Made by a program: the position numbers and the translations under genes. Of a DNA stretch of 64,000 nucleotides, positions 37,963 through 45,598 are shown piece after piece. The stretch covers positions 62,001-126,000 of the forward strand of contig NZ_JOEH01000014.1 in assembly GCF_000719095.1 (NCBI RefSeq), in the 5' to 3' direction. Origin of the DNA: Streptacidiphilus jeojiense (GTDB lineage Bacteria > Actinomycetota > Actinomycetes > Streptomycetales > Streptomycetaceae). Below the pieces are notes generated by a model. The model had not been told where the DNA came from. It ran no database searches and was given only the letters and a program-made list of their open reading frames with translations. Each line of letters opens with the position of its first letter. Positions within the stretch are counted from its first letter, which is position 1.

Positions 37963-38642
37963 GTAAGAACTTGTCGCAGTGCAGGGGCGCCGAAATCGTC
38001 CGAGCCGTTGGGGTGGCGGTAGGCGGGTGCGCGCTCGTGATCGGCGCAGGCGCCTGCAGCGCTCAGCATCGGCCACCTTCCTCATCGGTGACGAGCCTGG
38101 TGCACGCCTCTCCAGTGGACGCAGCGGGCAAAGCCCGCCCCGGCTACTCGATCACCCGTGTAACTGGGAAGACTGTCGACTGCCTCACGCCGTCCCCTTC
38201 GGCGGTTAGAGTCGATGTCGTTGCCTGTGGCAGTACAGCCGACGATGCCGATGTGTGCTGGGTGGAGCCAGACCGCGCCAAGGTCCTCTGTGAAATTTCC
38301 CCATGGGACAAGGAACTTCGAGAGTTCACCTCATCTGGCATGATCCACAAAATGACGGTGCCCGCCCAACCTCTGGCTTGGGCAGTCGTGCTCCAGGGCG
38401 GCGATAAATGCGTGCGTCGCATTGGCGGCGCGGTCGACTCTCTGCCATTTGGCATCATTCCTGCATACTACTGCCAAGATCAGAACCGCATGATCGTGGT
38501 GGGCGCTGATGGGAAGCTGTTCGACAAGTCGTCGGCCAGGTGGACCGTGCAGACGATCGACGAACCCGAGGCCGTGAAAGCTGGCAGCGCCTACAAGCTT
38601 CCACCCCGAGAATCCGTAGTGACCGCCTACTTCGCCGACTAA
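37959..38642 (+). CDS. Putative lipoprotein of unknown function
   Basis: The 227-residue protein has a hydrophobic N-terminus (EIVRAVGVAVGGCALVIGAGAC) with a possible, not perfect, lipobox at Cys33. It lacks the paired-Cys motif of its neighbours. The mature part has five further Cys (DCLTP, VACGS, VCWVE, VLCEI, DKCVR) and a YYCQDQ segment, suggesting disulfide bonds outside the cell. The GTG start overlaps the previous stop (GTGA). The frame is open further upstream only as a shadow of that gene. No family recognised. Confidence 0.65.
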   Translation: MSKNLSQCRGAEIVRAVGVAVGGCALVIGAGACSAQHRPPSSSVTSLVHASPVDAAGKARPGYSITRVTGKTVDCLTPSPSAVRVDVVACGSTADDADVCWVEPDRAKVLCEISPWDKELREFTSSGMIHKMTVPAQPLAWAVVLQGGDKCVRRIGGAVDSLPFGIIPAYYCQDQNRMIVVGADGKLFDKSSARWTVQTIDEPEAVKAGSAYKLPPRESVVTAYFAD

Positions 38643-38670
38643 GCCCCTCCAGCGATCAGGAAACGGGACA

Positions 38671-39546
38671 ATGAAGTCACGCATCGCTCTTCTTGCGATT
38701 CTGGCACTATTCTCCGGAGTGCCGCTCCTCGGATGCAGTACTAATCAGTGCTCGGAGAACTCAACGTGCGGGAACCACAACAACACCGGCCACGATGATG
38801 GAACGCCATCGGTACCCTCGGGGCCGCCCATCGTCTTCACCGTACTTGAGCACGACGCTTGGGATGCCTGTGACGAAGGTCCGGGAAAGGTGTTCCTCAC
38901 TGCGCCGACCCTTCCCGATATCGCAAAGCACCTGAATGCTATGGGCGCCAGGACCGCCGATCAGAGAGCGGCGTACGAAAAGCAGCTTGCCGCCTTCGAC
39001 CAAAAGTACCACGCCGTTCCGGCCGACCGGACGGGAATTGACCTCACGATTCGGGGCTCGTCCGCGAGTGCGGTGACGATCCAGGGAATAACGGTCTCCC
39101 TGATTGACGTGAAACCGACGCCGACGACGAGTGTGCGAGTCACGGTGGATGGGGCCTGCGGTGGGAGCGCCTACAGCTCGTTTCAGGTCGACCTCGACAA
39201 ACAGGTTCCGAAGCTCGTATTCAAGTCAGGCCAGGACGCGGACGGCAGGAAGCGGGTACAGGGATTCCCGGTACAGGTTACCCAGAGCGATCCGGAAATA
39301 TTCACGGTCCTTCCGTTTGCAACGGCAGATGTATACACCTTCCGCCTCGTCGTCCACTGGTCAGCCGGCGGCGCTCTCGGAACGACGACAGTCAGCGAGA
39401 ATGGCGGAGGGCCCTTCGCCGTGGCGTCGGGTAGCGGCGCGCACCAATACGACTACCAGCCGCAAAATGGGGTGTTCTCTCCCCAGACGATGAAAATGAA
39501 TCCCAGCGATCCTCTTGGGCAGCTTGTGCCGATCAACTCTCGATGA
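38671..39546 (+). CDS. Lipoprotein with N-terminal Cys motif (family member 3)
   Basis: The 291-residue protein has a signal peptide and a strong lipobox PLLGC (Cys22). Then comes NQCSENSTCGNHN (Cys27, Cys33, Gly34, Asn37), closely matching the proteins at 36827 and 37045. The mature part looks like beta-sandwich domains (GIDLTIRGSSASAVTIQGITVSLIDV, YTFRLVVHWSAGGALGTTTV). It starts 28 bp after the previous gene, with AGGAAACGGGA before the ATG. It is the last gene before the lsr2 fragment and the amyloid-motif pair. Function unknown; cell-surface location is likely. Confidence 0.75.
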   Translation: MKSRIALLAILALFSGVPLLGCSTNQCSENSTCGNHNNTGHDDGTPSVPSGPPIVFTVLEHDAWDACDEGPGKVFLTAPTLPDIAKHLNAMGARTADQRAAYEKQLAAFDQKYHAVPADRTGIDLTIRGSSASAVTIQGITVSLIDVKPTPTTSVRVTVDGACGGSAYSSFQVDLDKQVPKLVFKSGQDADGRKRVQGFPVQVTQSDPEIFTVLPFATADVYTFRLVVHWSAGGALGTTTVSENGGGPFAVASGSGAHQYDYQPQNGVFSPQTMKMNPSDPLGQLVPINSR

Positions 39547-39597
39547 ACTGCTCAGCCACCTCAGTGCACCGCCCCATGTCCGGGACCCGACACAGTA

Positions 39598-39759
39598 CGC
39601 ACTGGGCGCCAGAGTGCTCCGGCCCAGCGCCGCGCATCCCGGGGCGACCGCCCCGACCCCGCGGCTGTCCGGGCCTGGGCCGAATCCCAAGGAATCGACG
39701 TGGCGCCTCGCGGGCGTGTGTCTTCCACGATCATCGAGAAGTGCCAAGCTGCCAACTGA
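39598..39759 (+). pseudogene. lsr2: Fragment of an lsr2-like gene, C-terminal DNA-binding domain
   Basis: In frame 1 the DNA encodes GRQSAPAQRRASRG, then a spacer, then AVRAWAESQGIDVAPRGRVS and STIIEKCQAAN before a TGA at 39757. This is the Lsr2 C-terminal AT-hook-like domain (usual form [26 protein letters not shown]) with the basic linker before it. No start codon or dimerisation domain precedes it; the frame is closed by the stop of the lipoprotein gene. It is therefore a remnant. Lsr2 is the actinobacterial H-NS-like silencer of foreign DNA. The 254 bp after it, up to 40013, hold no gene I can support. Confidence 0.72.
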
Positions 39760-40013
39760 CTCCGTCCCAACATCGGCCAGCCGGAAGTTGCTACCGGAGG
39801 GAACAGCGGGGGCTGCCGCGTGTCCTCAAGCCAGTTGGTCTTGGCCCAACCAGACATTTGACGTTCGATCAACCTGGTGGGCCAGCGTCACACCAGCACG
39901 TGGGTCCCAGGTCGAACACCCTGACAGTGACCAAGAACCCCTGTCTTGCCGCGATGGCGACAAACTTGCGGCTTTTCATGAGGCCGATCATGTTTTGGCC
40001 GGATAATGGTCAC

Positions 40014-40373
40014 ATGAGGTGGCGTGTAGTGACCTGGACTGCAGTGGCGATTGCCGCAGCAGCGGCTATTGGCTTAGGCGTAGTCGCCGGACTGAGGGGC
40101 CTCGACAAGGCTGCGGGACTGGCTGGCGTGATCGTCGGATTCTGCGAATTGGGTGCCCTGGTGCTCGGCGTGGCCGCATGGTCTGCTGAGCGTCGGGGGG
40201 CTGGGCGTGAGCCTGATCCGCGCAGTTCACGCGTGTGCGACGAGGGCCAAGCACCACCTGCTCCCCCCGGACCGCCAGTACCGGCTGCCCCGAGGGCTGG
40301 AAAGTATGTCATCTCCGCCGAGACGATCGAGAAGTCTCAGGTGGGCGACGGCAACATCCAATACAACACGTGA
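40014..40373 (+). CDS. Small membrane protein with C-terminal amyloid-like motif
   Basis: The 119-residue protein has two membrane helices (about 5-27 and 33-55), a Pro-rich cytoplasmic linker (about 66-95, PPAPPGPPVPAAPRAG) and a C-terminal 23 residues ending SQVGDGNIQYNT. That tail matches the N-terminal segment of the next protein (SQFGDNNVQHN) with the same spacing, including YV and Ile outside the core. The pattern resembles RHIM/PP-type amyloid signalling motifs (BASS in bacteria). ATG 40014 lacks a clear ribosome site; 39978 is an alternative. It is a likely membrane effector triggered by the neighbour; function is inferred. Confidence 0.7.
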   Translation: MRWRVVTWTAVAIAAAAAIGLGVVAGLRGLDKAAGLAGVIVGFCELGALVLGVAAWSAERRGAGREPDPRSSRVCDEGQAPPAPPGPPVPAAPRAGKYVISAETIEKSQVGDGNIQYNT

Positions 40374-40407
40374 CGGGCCCAACCGGCATCGGGTCTGGGG
40401 ACATCCC

Positions 40408-43400
40408 ATGGGCGTAGCGGAACCCCCATTCGAAACGGGTGCGCAGCCCCTGCGTCCGTCAGGCGAACCGCATGCGGATGCCGCGTATGTAGTTCGGGCC
40501 CACGTGATCGGACAGTCCCAATTCGGCGACAACAACGTCCAGCACAACGTTCAGATTCAGTACGTATCCGGTGGGAACACCTGGACGGACCGTCCAGGTG
40601 TTCCTCCGCTGGTGGCCGTTTCCGGGCAGATCGACTCGCCCTACCGAGGCCTGGACGCATTCGAAGAGGAAGACGGCCCCTTCTTCTTCGGTCGTGACAA
40701 TGCGGTGGCCGACGTCGTAGCCCGCATGGCGCGGCAGGTGCAAAGCGGTACCGGGCCGCTCATGGTGTCCGGAGTCTCGGGAGCTGGCAAGTCCTCCCTG
40801 CTGCACGCCGGCGTTCGGCCGGCACTGCGCGCAGCGGGCCTGGCTGGGGTCCGCGGGGCGGAGCACTGGCCCTGGCAGATTCTCACCCCCTCATCCGCCC
40901 CGCTCACTGAGCTGGCCGTCGGCGTGGCGACACTGGCAGGTGCGGACGCCGAATCGGTACGTGTCACCTTGGAACGAACCCCGAACGCCTTCGCGCTGAT
41001 CGCACGCCAGGCAGCCCTGGCTCAAGCGCAGCCCGCCACAGGCCAGAGCAGGGCATCACAACCGCGCCTCATCGTGGTGGTCGACCAATTCGAGCAGTTG
41101 TTCATTCGCTGCCCCAGCGAGGCACACCGGCGGGCATTCATCGCCGCGCTCCACGCCGCCGCTGCTGCTCCGGACGATCCCTTACAGGGGCCCGCCGCAT
41201 TGGTGGTGCTGTTGGTGCGGGAGGACTTCGAGGCGCGTTGCACCGAGTATCCGGAGCTGGCCGTGGCTGTGCAGGACCGCTATCTGGTCATGCCGATGAA
41301 TGAATTGGAACTGCGGGCGGCGGTCAACGAACCAGCACGCAAGGCTTGCGGCCGCAGCGTGGACACAGCCCTGCTCGAAACCCTCCTGGAAGAGATGCGT
41401 CCCCGCCGTCGGGCATCGGAGGCGCACCCCCCGGCGTGGGGAGTCTGCGGCGTCGGACTCCTTCCCCACATGTCACACGCACTGGACCAGGCCTGGCGTA
41501 GCCGTGCCGAGGACTCGGTCCTCGCTCTGGCCGACTACACCCGAGTCGGGGGCACCCTGGGGGCACTGGCCCGGACCGCCCAACAGACCTACGACCAACT
41601 CACCACCGCGCAGAAGATCACGGCACGGGAGGTGTTCCTATGGCTGACAGCGGCCACGGACGACGGCATCAACCTCGCCGTCCGTACCACCCGCACGGAC
41701 CTCCTGCATGACAGATCCCCGGATCAGAAAAGGGACTTGGAAGCAGTTCTGGAAGCCTTCGCAGGCAAGCGACTGTTCACCCTTGCCAACGACACAGTGG
41801 AGATCACGCACGAGGTGTTGCTGTCCACGTGGCCGTTGCTGCGCGACACCTGGCTCGCCGAGACCCATGCCGACCGCATCATACGCACCCGTCTTCGCAA
41901 CGCCGCCCGTGCCTGGGAACGCTCAGCAAGGGACCCCTCCTATCTCTACGCCGGCTCGCTCCTGGAGGCTGCCGCCGAAAGCGCCGCTCGCATCCGATCC
42001 TCTCCCGAACGCCACGCGCCCCTGGGCCCCACCGAAGAAGCATTCCTGCGGGCCAGCGACGGTGCTCGTCGGCGTCGGATCCGGATACGGCAGCGGCTCA
42101 TCGCCGCGCTTGCGGCGCTGGCCGTCGGCTTGGCGGCGACGACCGCTTTGGCTTACTGGTCCAGCCAGAACGCCAATCGGCAACGCGACGTCGCCGTCTC
42201 CAGCCAACTCGTCACCCAGAGCGAAGCCCTCAATGACGCCGACCCCCCCGCGGCCAAGCGAGACGTCCTCGCGGCCTGGTCGATCAACCCTACGCCTGAG
42301 GCCCAGTACGCCCTCCTGGCCGCCTCCGCGCTGCCCGAAGTGAGCGTCCTGGCTGGCCACACGGGTGCGGTGAACTCGGTGGCGTTCAGCCCCGACGGGC
42401 GTACCCTCGCCACCGCGAGCACGGACAAGACCGTACGGCTGTGGGATGTCGCCACCCGGCGCCAAATCGGAGCACCGCTGACCGGGGACAGCCCGGTGGT
42501 CGCCGTGGCGTTCAGCCCAGATGGTCACACCCTCGCCAGCACGGATAACGGTGTACGCCTGTGGGACACTGCCACCCGACGCCAGATCGGGCAGTCGATC
42601 ACCACCCAAGGTGATGTGCTCGGGCTGGCCTTTAGCCCCGACGGCCGGACACTCGCCACCGCGGACTACGAGCGAACTGTGCAGTTGTGGAACCTATCCA
42701 CCCACCGTCAGGTCGGAGCACCCTTCACCGGTCACACGGCCGACGTGACGTCGGTGGCGTTCAGCCCCGACGGGCGTACTCTCGCCACCGCGAGCACGGA
42801 TCAGACGGCGCGGCTGTGGGACGTGGCCAGCCACCGACAAATCGGAGCCCCCCTCACCGGCCACAGCCAGGCGGTGGTCGCCGTGACGTTCAGTCCTGAC
42901 GGCCAGACTCTCGCTACCACAGGGGTGGACAAGACTGTGCGCCTGTGGAACGTGCTCACCCATGGCCAGATCGGGCAATCCCTCACCGGCCACACCGGCG
43001 CCGTGCTGTCGGCGGCGTTCAGCCCCGACAGCCGCACCCTCGCCACCACCAGCACCGACAGCACCGTGCGCCTGTGGGATGTGACGACCCATCGCCAGAT
43101 CGGGCACTCCCTCACCAGCCACAGCGGTGAGGAGGTTTCGGTTGTGTTCAGCCCCGATGGCCGCCTTATCGCGAGCGCGAGCTACGACGGAACCACACGA
43201 GTGTGGAACGCGGTCTCCCACCGTCAGATCGGACAGCCACTGGTCGACTCCAAAGCGGGCTCACCCGCCGCGGTGTTCAGCCCGGACGGTCGCACCCTCG
43301 CCAGCACAAGTGGCAATGCTGTACGGCTATGGGACGTGACCACCCATCGTCAAGTCGGACCAGCCCTCGCCGGCGACTCAGCCACGGTGGGCACCGTGGC

Positions 43401-44091
43401 ATTCAGCCCTGACGGACACCTGCTCGCCGCCGCGAGCGACGACGGAACCGTACGGCTGTGGGACGCGGCTACCCATCGTCAAATCGGGCACCCCATTGTC
43501 GACTCCGCGGGGGGCGCCCAGGCGGCGGTATTCGCCCCAAACGGACGTACCCTCGCCACGGCCACCATGGACGATAGAGTGCAGCTGTGGGACGCGTCGA
43601 GCCAGCGCCGGGTCGGAGAGCTCGACTCCGACCAAGCAGTGAGCTCAATAGCGTTCAGTCCCGACGGCCGCATCCTCGCCGCCGGGCGCACAGATCAGAC
43701 CGTGCAACTCTGGGACATGACCACTCGCCGCCCCATCGGACAACCCCTGAACGGCTTCTCCGATCAGGTGTCCTCGATGGCCTTCAGCCCCGACAACCAC
43801 GTGCTTGCCGCTGCGAGCCTAGACAATGCGGTTCGGCTGTGGGACGTGGCAACCCAGCGGGAGATCGGGCAACCCCTCACCGGCCACACGGACTCGATCA
43901 ACTCCGTTGCGTTCAGCCCCGACGGCCACACCCTCGCCACGGCAAGCTCTGACCAGACGGTCCGACTGTGGGACGTCGACGACTTCGACCACGCCGTGAA
44001 GCGCATCTGCGCTCAGGTCGGGGCCCTCACACCCGCCCTGTGGTCCCAATACGTCCCCTCCGGGCCAACCTACCGCCCCACCTGCCGCTGA
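40408..44091 (+). CDS. nSTAND1-TM-WD40 NTPase with N-terminal amyloid-like motif
   Basis: The 1227-residue protein starts with AYVVRAHVIGQSQFGDNN and VQHN (about 26-47), then a linker. The nSTAND1 NTPase has YRGLDAFEEEDGPFFFGRD, Walker A GVSGAGKSS at 122-130 and Walker B RLIVVVDQFEQLF. A membrane helix lies near 561-583 (IAALAALAVGLAATTALAYW), followed by 13 WD40 repeats (VAFSPDGRTLATASTDKTVRLWDV), probably two propellers. The frame is open before ATG 40408, but TGGGGA lies 7 bp upstream and the motif follows closely. If the helix spans the membrane, the motif and NTPase are inside and the propellers outside. An IS3 element begins at the base after its stop codon. Confidence 0.9.
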   Translation: MGVAEPPFETGAQPLRPSGEPHADAAYVVRAHVIGQSQFGDNNVQHNVQIQYVSGGNTWTDRPGVPPLVAVSGQIDSPYRGLDAFEEEDGPFFFGRDNAVADVVARMARQVQSGTGPLMVSGVSGAGKSSLLHAGVRPALRAAGLAGVRGAEHWPWQILTPSSAPLTELAVGVATLAGADAESVRVTLERTPNAFALIARQAALAQAQPATGQSRASQPRLIVVVDQFEQLFIRCPSEAHRRAFIAALHAAAAAPDDPLQGPAALVVLLVREDFEARCTEYPELAVAVQDRYLVMPMNELELRAAVNEPARKACGRSVDTALLETLLEEMRPRRRASEAHPPAWGVCGVGLLPHMSHALDQAWRSRAEDSVLALADYTRVGGTLGALARTAQQTYDQLTTAQKITAREVFLWLTAATDDGINLAVRTTRTDLLHDRSPDQKRDLEAVLEAFAGKRLFTLANDTVEITHEVLLSTWPLLRDTWLAETHADRIIRTRLRNAARAWERSARDPSYLYAGSLLEAAAESAARIRSSPERHAPLGPTEEAFLRASDGARRRRIRIRQRLIAALAALAVGLAATTALAYWSSQNANRQRDVAVSSQLVTQSEALNDADPPAAKRDVLAAWSINPTPEAQYALLAASALPEVSVLAGHTGAVNSVAFSPDGRTLATASTDKTVRLWDVATRRQIGAPLTGDSPVVAVAFSPDGHTLASTDNGVRLWDTATRRQIGQSITTQGDVLGLAFSPDGRTLATADYERTVQLWNLSTHRQVGAPFTGHTADVTSVAFSPDGRTLATASTDQTARLWDVASHRQIGAPLTGHSQAVVAVTFSPDGQTLATTGVDKTVRLWNVLTHGQIGQSLTGHTGAVLSAAFSPDSRTLATTSTDSTVRLWDVTTHRQIGHSLTSHSGEEVSVVFSPDGRLIASASYDGTTRVWNAVSHRQIGQPLVDSKAGSPAAVFSPDGRTLASTSGNAVRLWDVTTHRQVGPALAGDSATVGTVAFSPDGHLLAAASDDGTVRLWDAATHRQIGHPIVDSAGGAQAAVFAPNGRTLATATMDDRVQLWDASSQRRVGELDSDQAVSSIAFSPDGRILAAGRTDQTVQLWDMTTRRPIGQPLNGFSDQVSSMAFSPDNHVLAAASLDNAVRLWDVATQREIGQPLTGHTDSINSVAFSPDGHTLATASSDQTVRLWDVDDFDHAVKRICAQVGALTPALWSQYVPSGPTYRPTCR

Positions 44092-44116
44092 TGGGCTTGA
44101 TCCGGTTTGACGGACA
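44092..44116 (+). repeat. IS3 left terminal inverted repeat
   Basis: It pairs with 45351-45375 at 24 of 25 positions and begins TG, as IS3 ends do. Confidence 0.88.
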
Positions 44117-44149
44117 CCTGGGATCAGGGGCTTCGGCCCCGGAGGGAAG

Positions 44150-44467
44150 ATGTCCATCATGGAGAGCATGGGGAAGAAGAAGCCGCGCCCTCGCCGCTCG
44201 TTCACGCCGGAGTTCAAGGCCGAGATCGTCGAGCTGTGCCGCCACGGTGACCGCTCGGTGGGTCAGGTCGCCAAGGACTTCGACCTGACCGAGACCGCAG
44301 TACGCCTGTGGGTCACCCAGGCCCAGGTCGACGCCGGCGAGCGCGACGGCCTGACCAGCGGCGAACGCGAGGAGCTGGCCCGGCTGCGACAGGAGAACCG
44401 CCGGCTTCGGGAGGACGTCGACATTCTCCGGCGCGCCACGGCTTTCTTCGCGAAGGAGACCCGGTGA
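44150..44467 (+). CDS. IS3 transposase OrfA
   Basis: The 105-residue HTH protein (RRSFTPEFKAEIVELCRHGD, QVAKDFDLTETAVRLWVTQ) ends in a leucine-zipper-like stretch (LARLRQENRRLREDVDILRRATAFFAKE). This is the usual OrfA layout: DNA binding and dimerisation for the transposase. Its stop overlaps the OrfB GTG at 44464. It appears intact. Confidence 0.9.
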   Translation: MSIMESMGKKKPRPRRSFTPEFKAEIVELCRHGDRSVGQVAKDFDLTETAVRLWVTQAQVDAGERDGLTSGEREELARLRQENRRLREDVDILRRATAFFAKETR

Positions 44468-45335
44468 CGGTGCACCCGTTCATCGAGGCGGAGAAGCAGA
44501 GCGGCCACAACGTCAAACGCGCTTGTGAACTGCTGAAGGTCTCCCGTGCCGCCTTCTACGCCCGCCGCACCGCCCAGCCCGGGCCCCGCGCGGTCCGCGA
44601 CGCCGAGCTGACCGACCAGATCACCCGGGTCCAGGTGCGCTCGCGCGGAACCTACGGCGCCCCGCGCGTCCACGCCGCTCTGCGCAAGGAGGGGCCCGGT
44701 GCGGGCGACGCCGGGTCGCACGGCTCATGGGCCAGGCCGGCCTGGTCGGCGTCCACCGCAGGCGCCGCCATCGCACCACCGTGCCCGACCCGAACGCGGC
44801 CACCCGCCCCGACCTGGTGCTGCGTGACTTCCAACCCGATCCGTCGGCCCTGAACCAGCGCTGGTGCGGTGACATCACCTACATCGCCACCGACCAGGGC
44901 TGGCTCTACCTCGCCACCGTCATCGACATCGCCTCGCGCCGGGTCGTGGGCTGGGCCACAGCCGACCACCTGCGCACCGAACTGGTCGCCGAAGCCCTAC
45001 GAGCTGCCTGTCGGACCCGGCGGCCGAACCCCGGAGTGATCTTCCACTCGGATAGGGGCTGTCAGTACACGAGCCGCGAACTCGCCCATTTGGCCAGCGA
45101 GTTCGGCGTTCGACTCTCCGTCGGTCGCACCGGTCAGTGCTGGGACAATGCGCTCGCCGAGTCGTTCTTCTCGACGCTGAAGAGCGAGCTGATCAACGGT
45201 CGTGCCTGGGCCACCCGGGCAGCGGCCCGCACCGCGGTATTCGACTTCATCGAGGGCTGGTACAACCTGCACCGACTCCACAGCAGCCTGGGCTACCAAA
45301 GCCCAGCCGCCTACGAGTCCGCTATCGCGGCCTGA
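44464..45335 (+). pseudogene. IS3 transposase OrfB, one-base frameshift
   Basis: OrfB starts with VTVHPFIEAEKQSGHNVKRA and reads normally to RVHAALRKEG. One G is then missing from a G-run near 44691, and the rest (ARCGRRRVARLMGQAGLVG) continues in another frame to 45335. The rve catalytic triad is intact: Asp in CGDITYIAT, Asp in IFHSDRGCQYTS and Glu in WDNALAESFFSTLK. The break is in a homopolymer, so a base-calling error is possible. If real, the element cannot move by itself. Confidence 0.85.
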
Positions 45336-45350
45336 CCGACACACACAACC

Positions 45351-45375
45351 TGTCCGTCAAACCGGAGCAAGCCCA
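45351..45375 (-). repeat. IS3 right terminal inverted repeat
   Basis: It is the complement of 44092-44116 with one mismatch. The duplicated 150-bp segment starts at the very next base. Confidence 0.88.
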
Positions 45376-45525
45376 CCTGGGTGAGCGGAACAGCTGAGCG
45401 GAGCCGAGCAGCCGTTCGAGCGCAGGTGCCGGACGGCTTCGCCCACCCCCAACTGCCCCAGTTGCTGCTTGCCGCCCCGGCTGCGCCGGGGACTCTGACC
45501 GTGCTCCTCATCTCACCCGTCGCCG
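45376..45525 (+). repeat. Duplicated 150-bp segment, copy 1
   Basis: It begins CCTGGGTGAGCGGAACAGCT and is about 80 percent identical by eye to 51065-51214, in the same direction. Copy 1 starts exactly at the IS3 right end; copy 2 starts at the edge of an IS256 remnant. It encodes no recognised protein. Confidence 0.7.
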
Positions 45526-45598
45526 GCACGTAGATCTTGCTTAGTTCCAGGATTCGGTGGAGCCTCTCTCCCGCCACCCGGCTTTCGTGTATCGGGGC

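Larger units (their letters stand above)
44092..45375 (+). mobile_element. IS3-family insertion sequence
   Basis: A 1284-bp element bounded by 25-bp inverted repeats at 44092-44116 and 45351-45375, which differ at one base. The left copy starts TGGGCTTGATCCGG and the right ends with its complement. It encodes OrfA and OrfB. A UUCG-type hairpin (GGGGC-TTCG-GCCCC, 44127-44140) lies before OrfA. No target duplication is visible: the bases outside the left end are TGA, the stop of the nSTAND1 gene, and those outside the right end are CCT. Confidence 0.9.

Noticed and set aside
44092..45375. Programmed -1 frameshift between IS3 OrfA and OrfB as the explanation of the OrfB break
   Set aside because: The break is in the middle of OrfB, far from the OrfA/OrfB junction, where a GTG start overlaps the OrfA stop. 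It is therefore not the usual recoding site.
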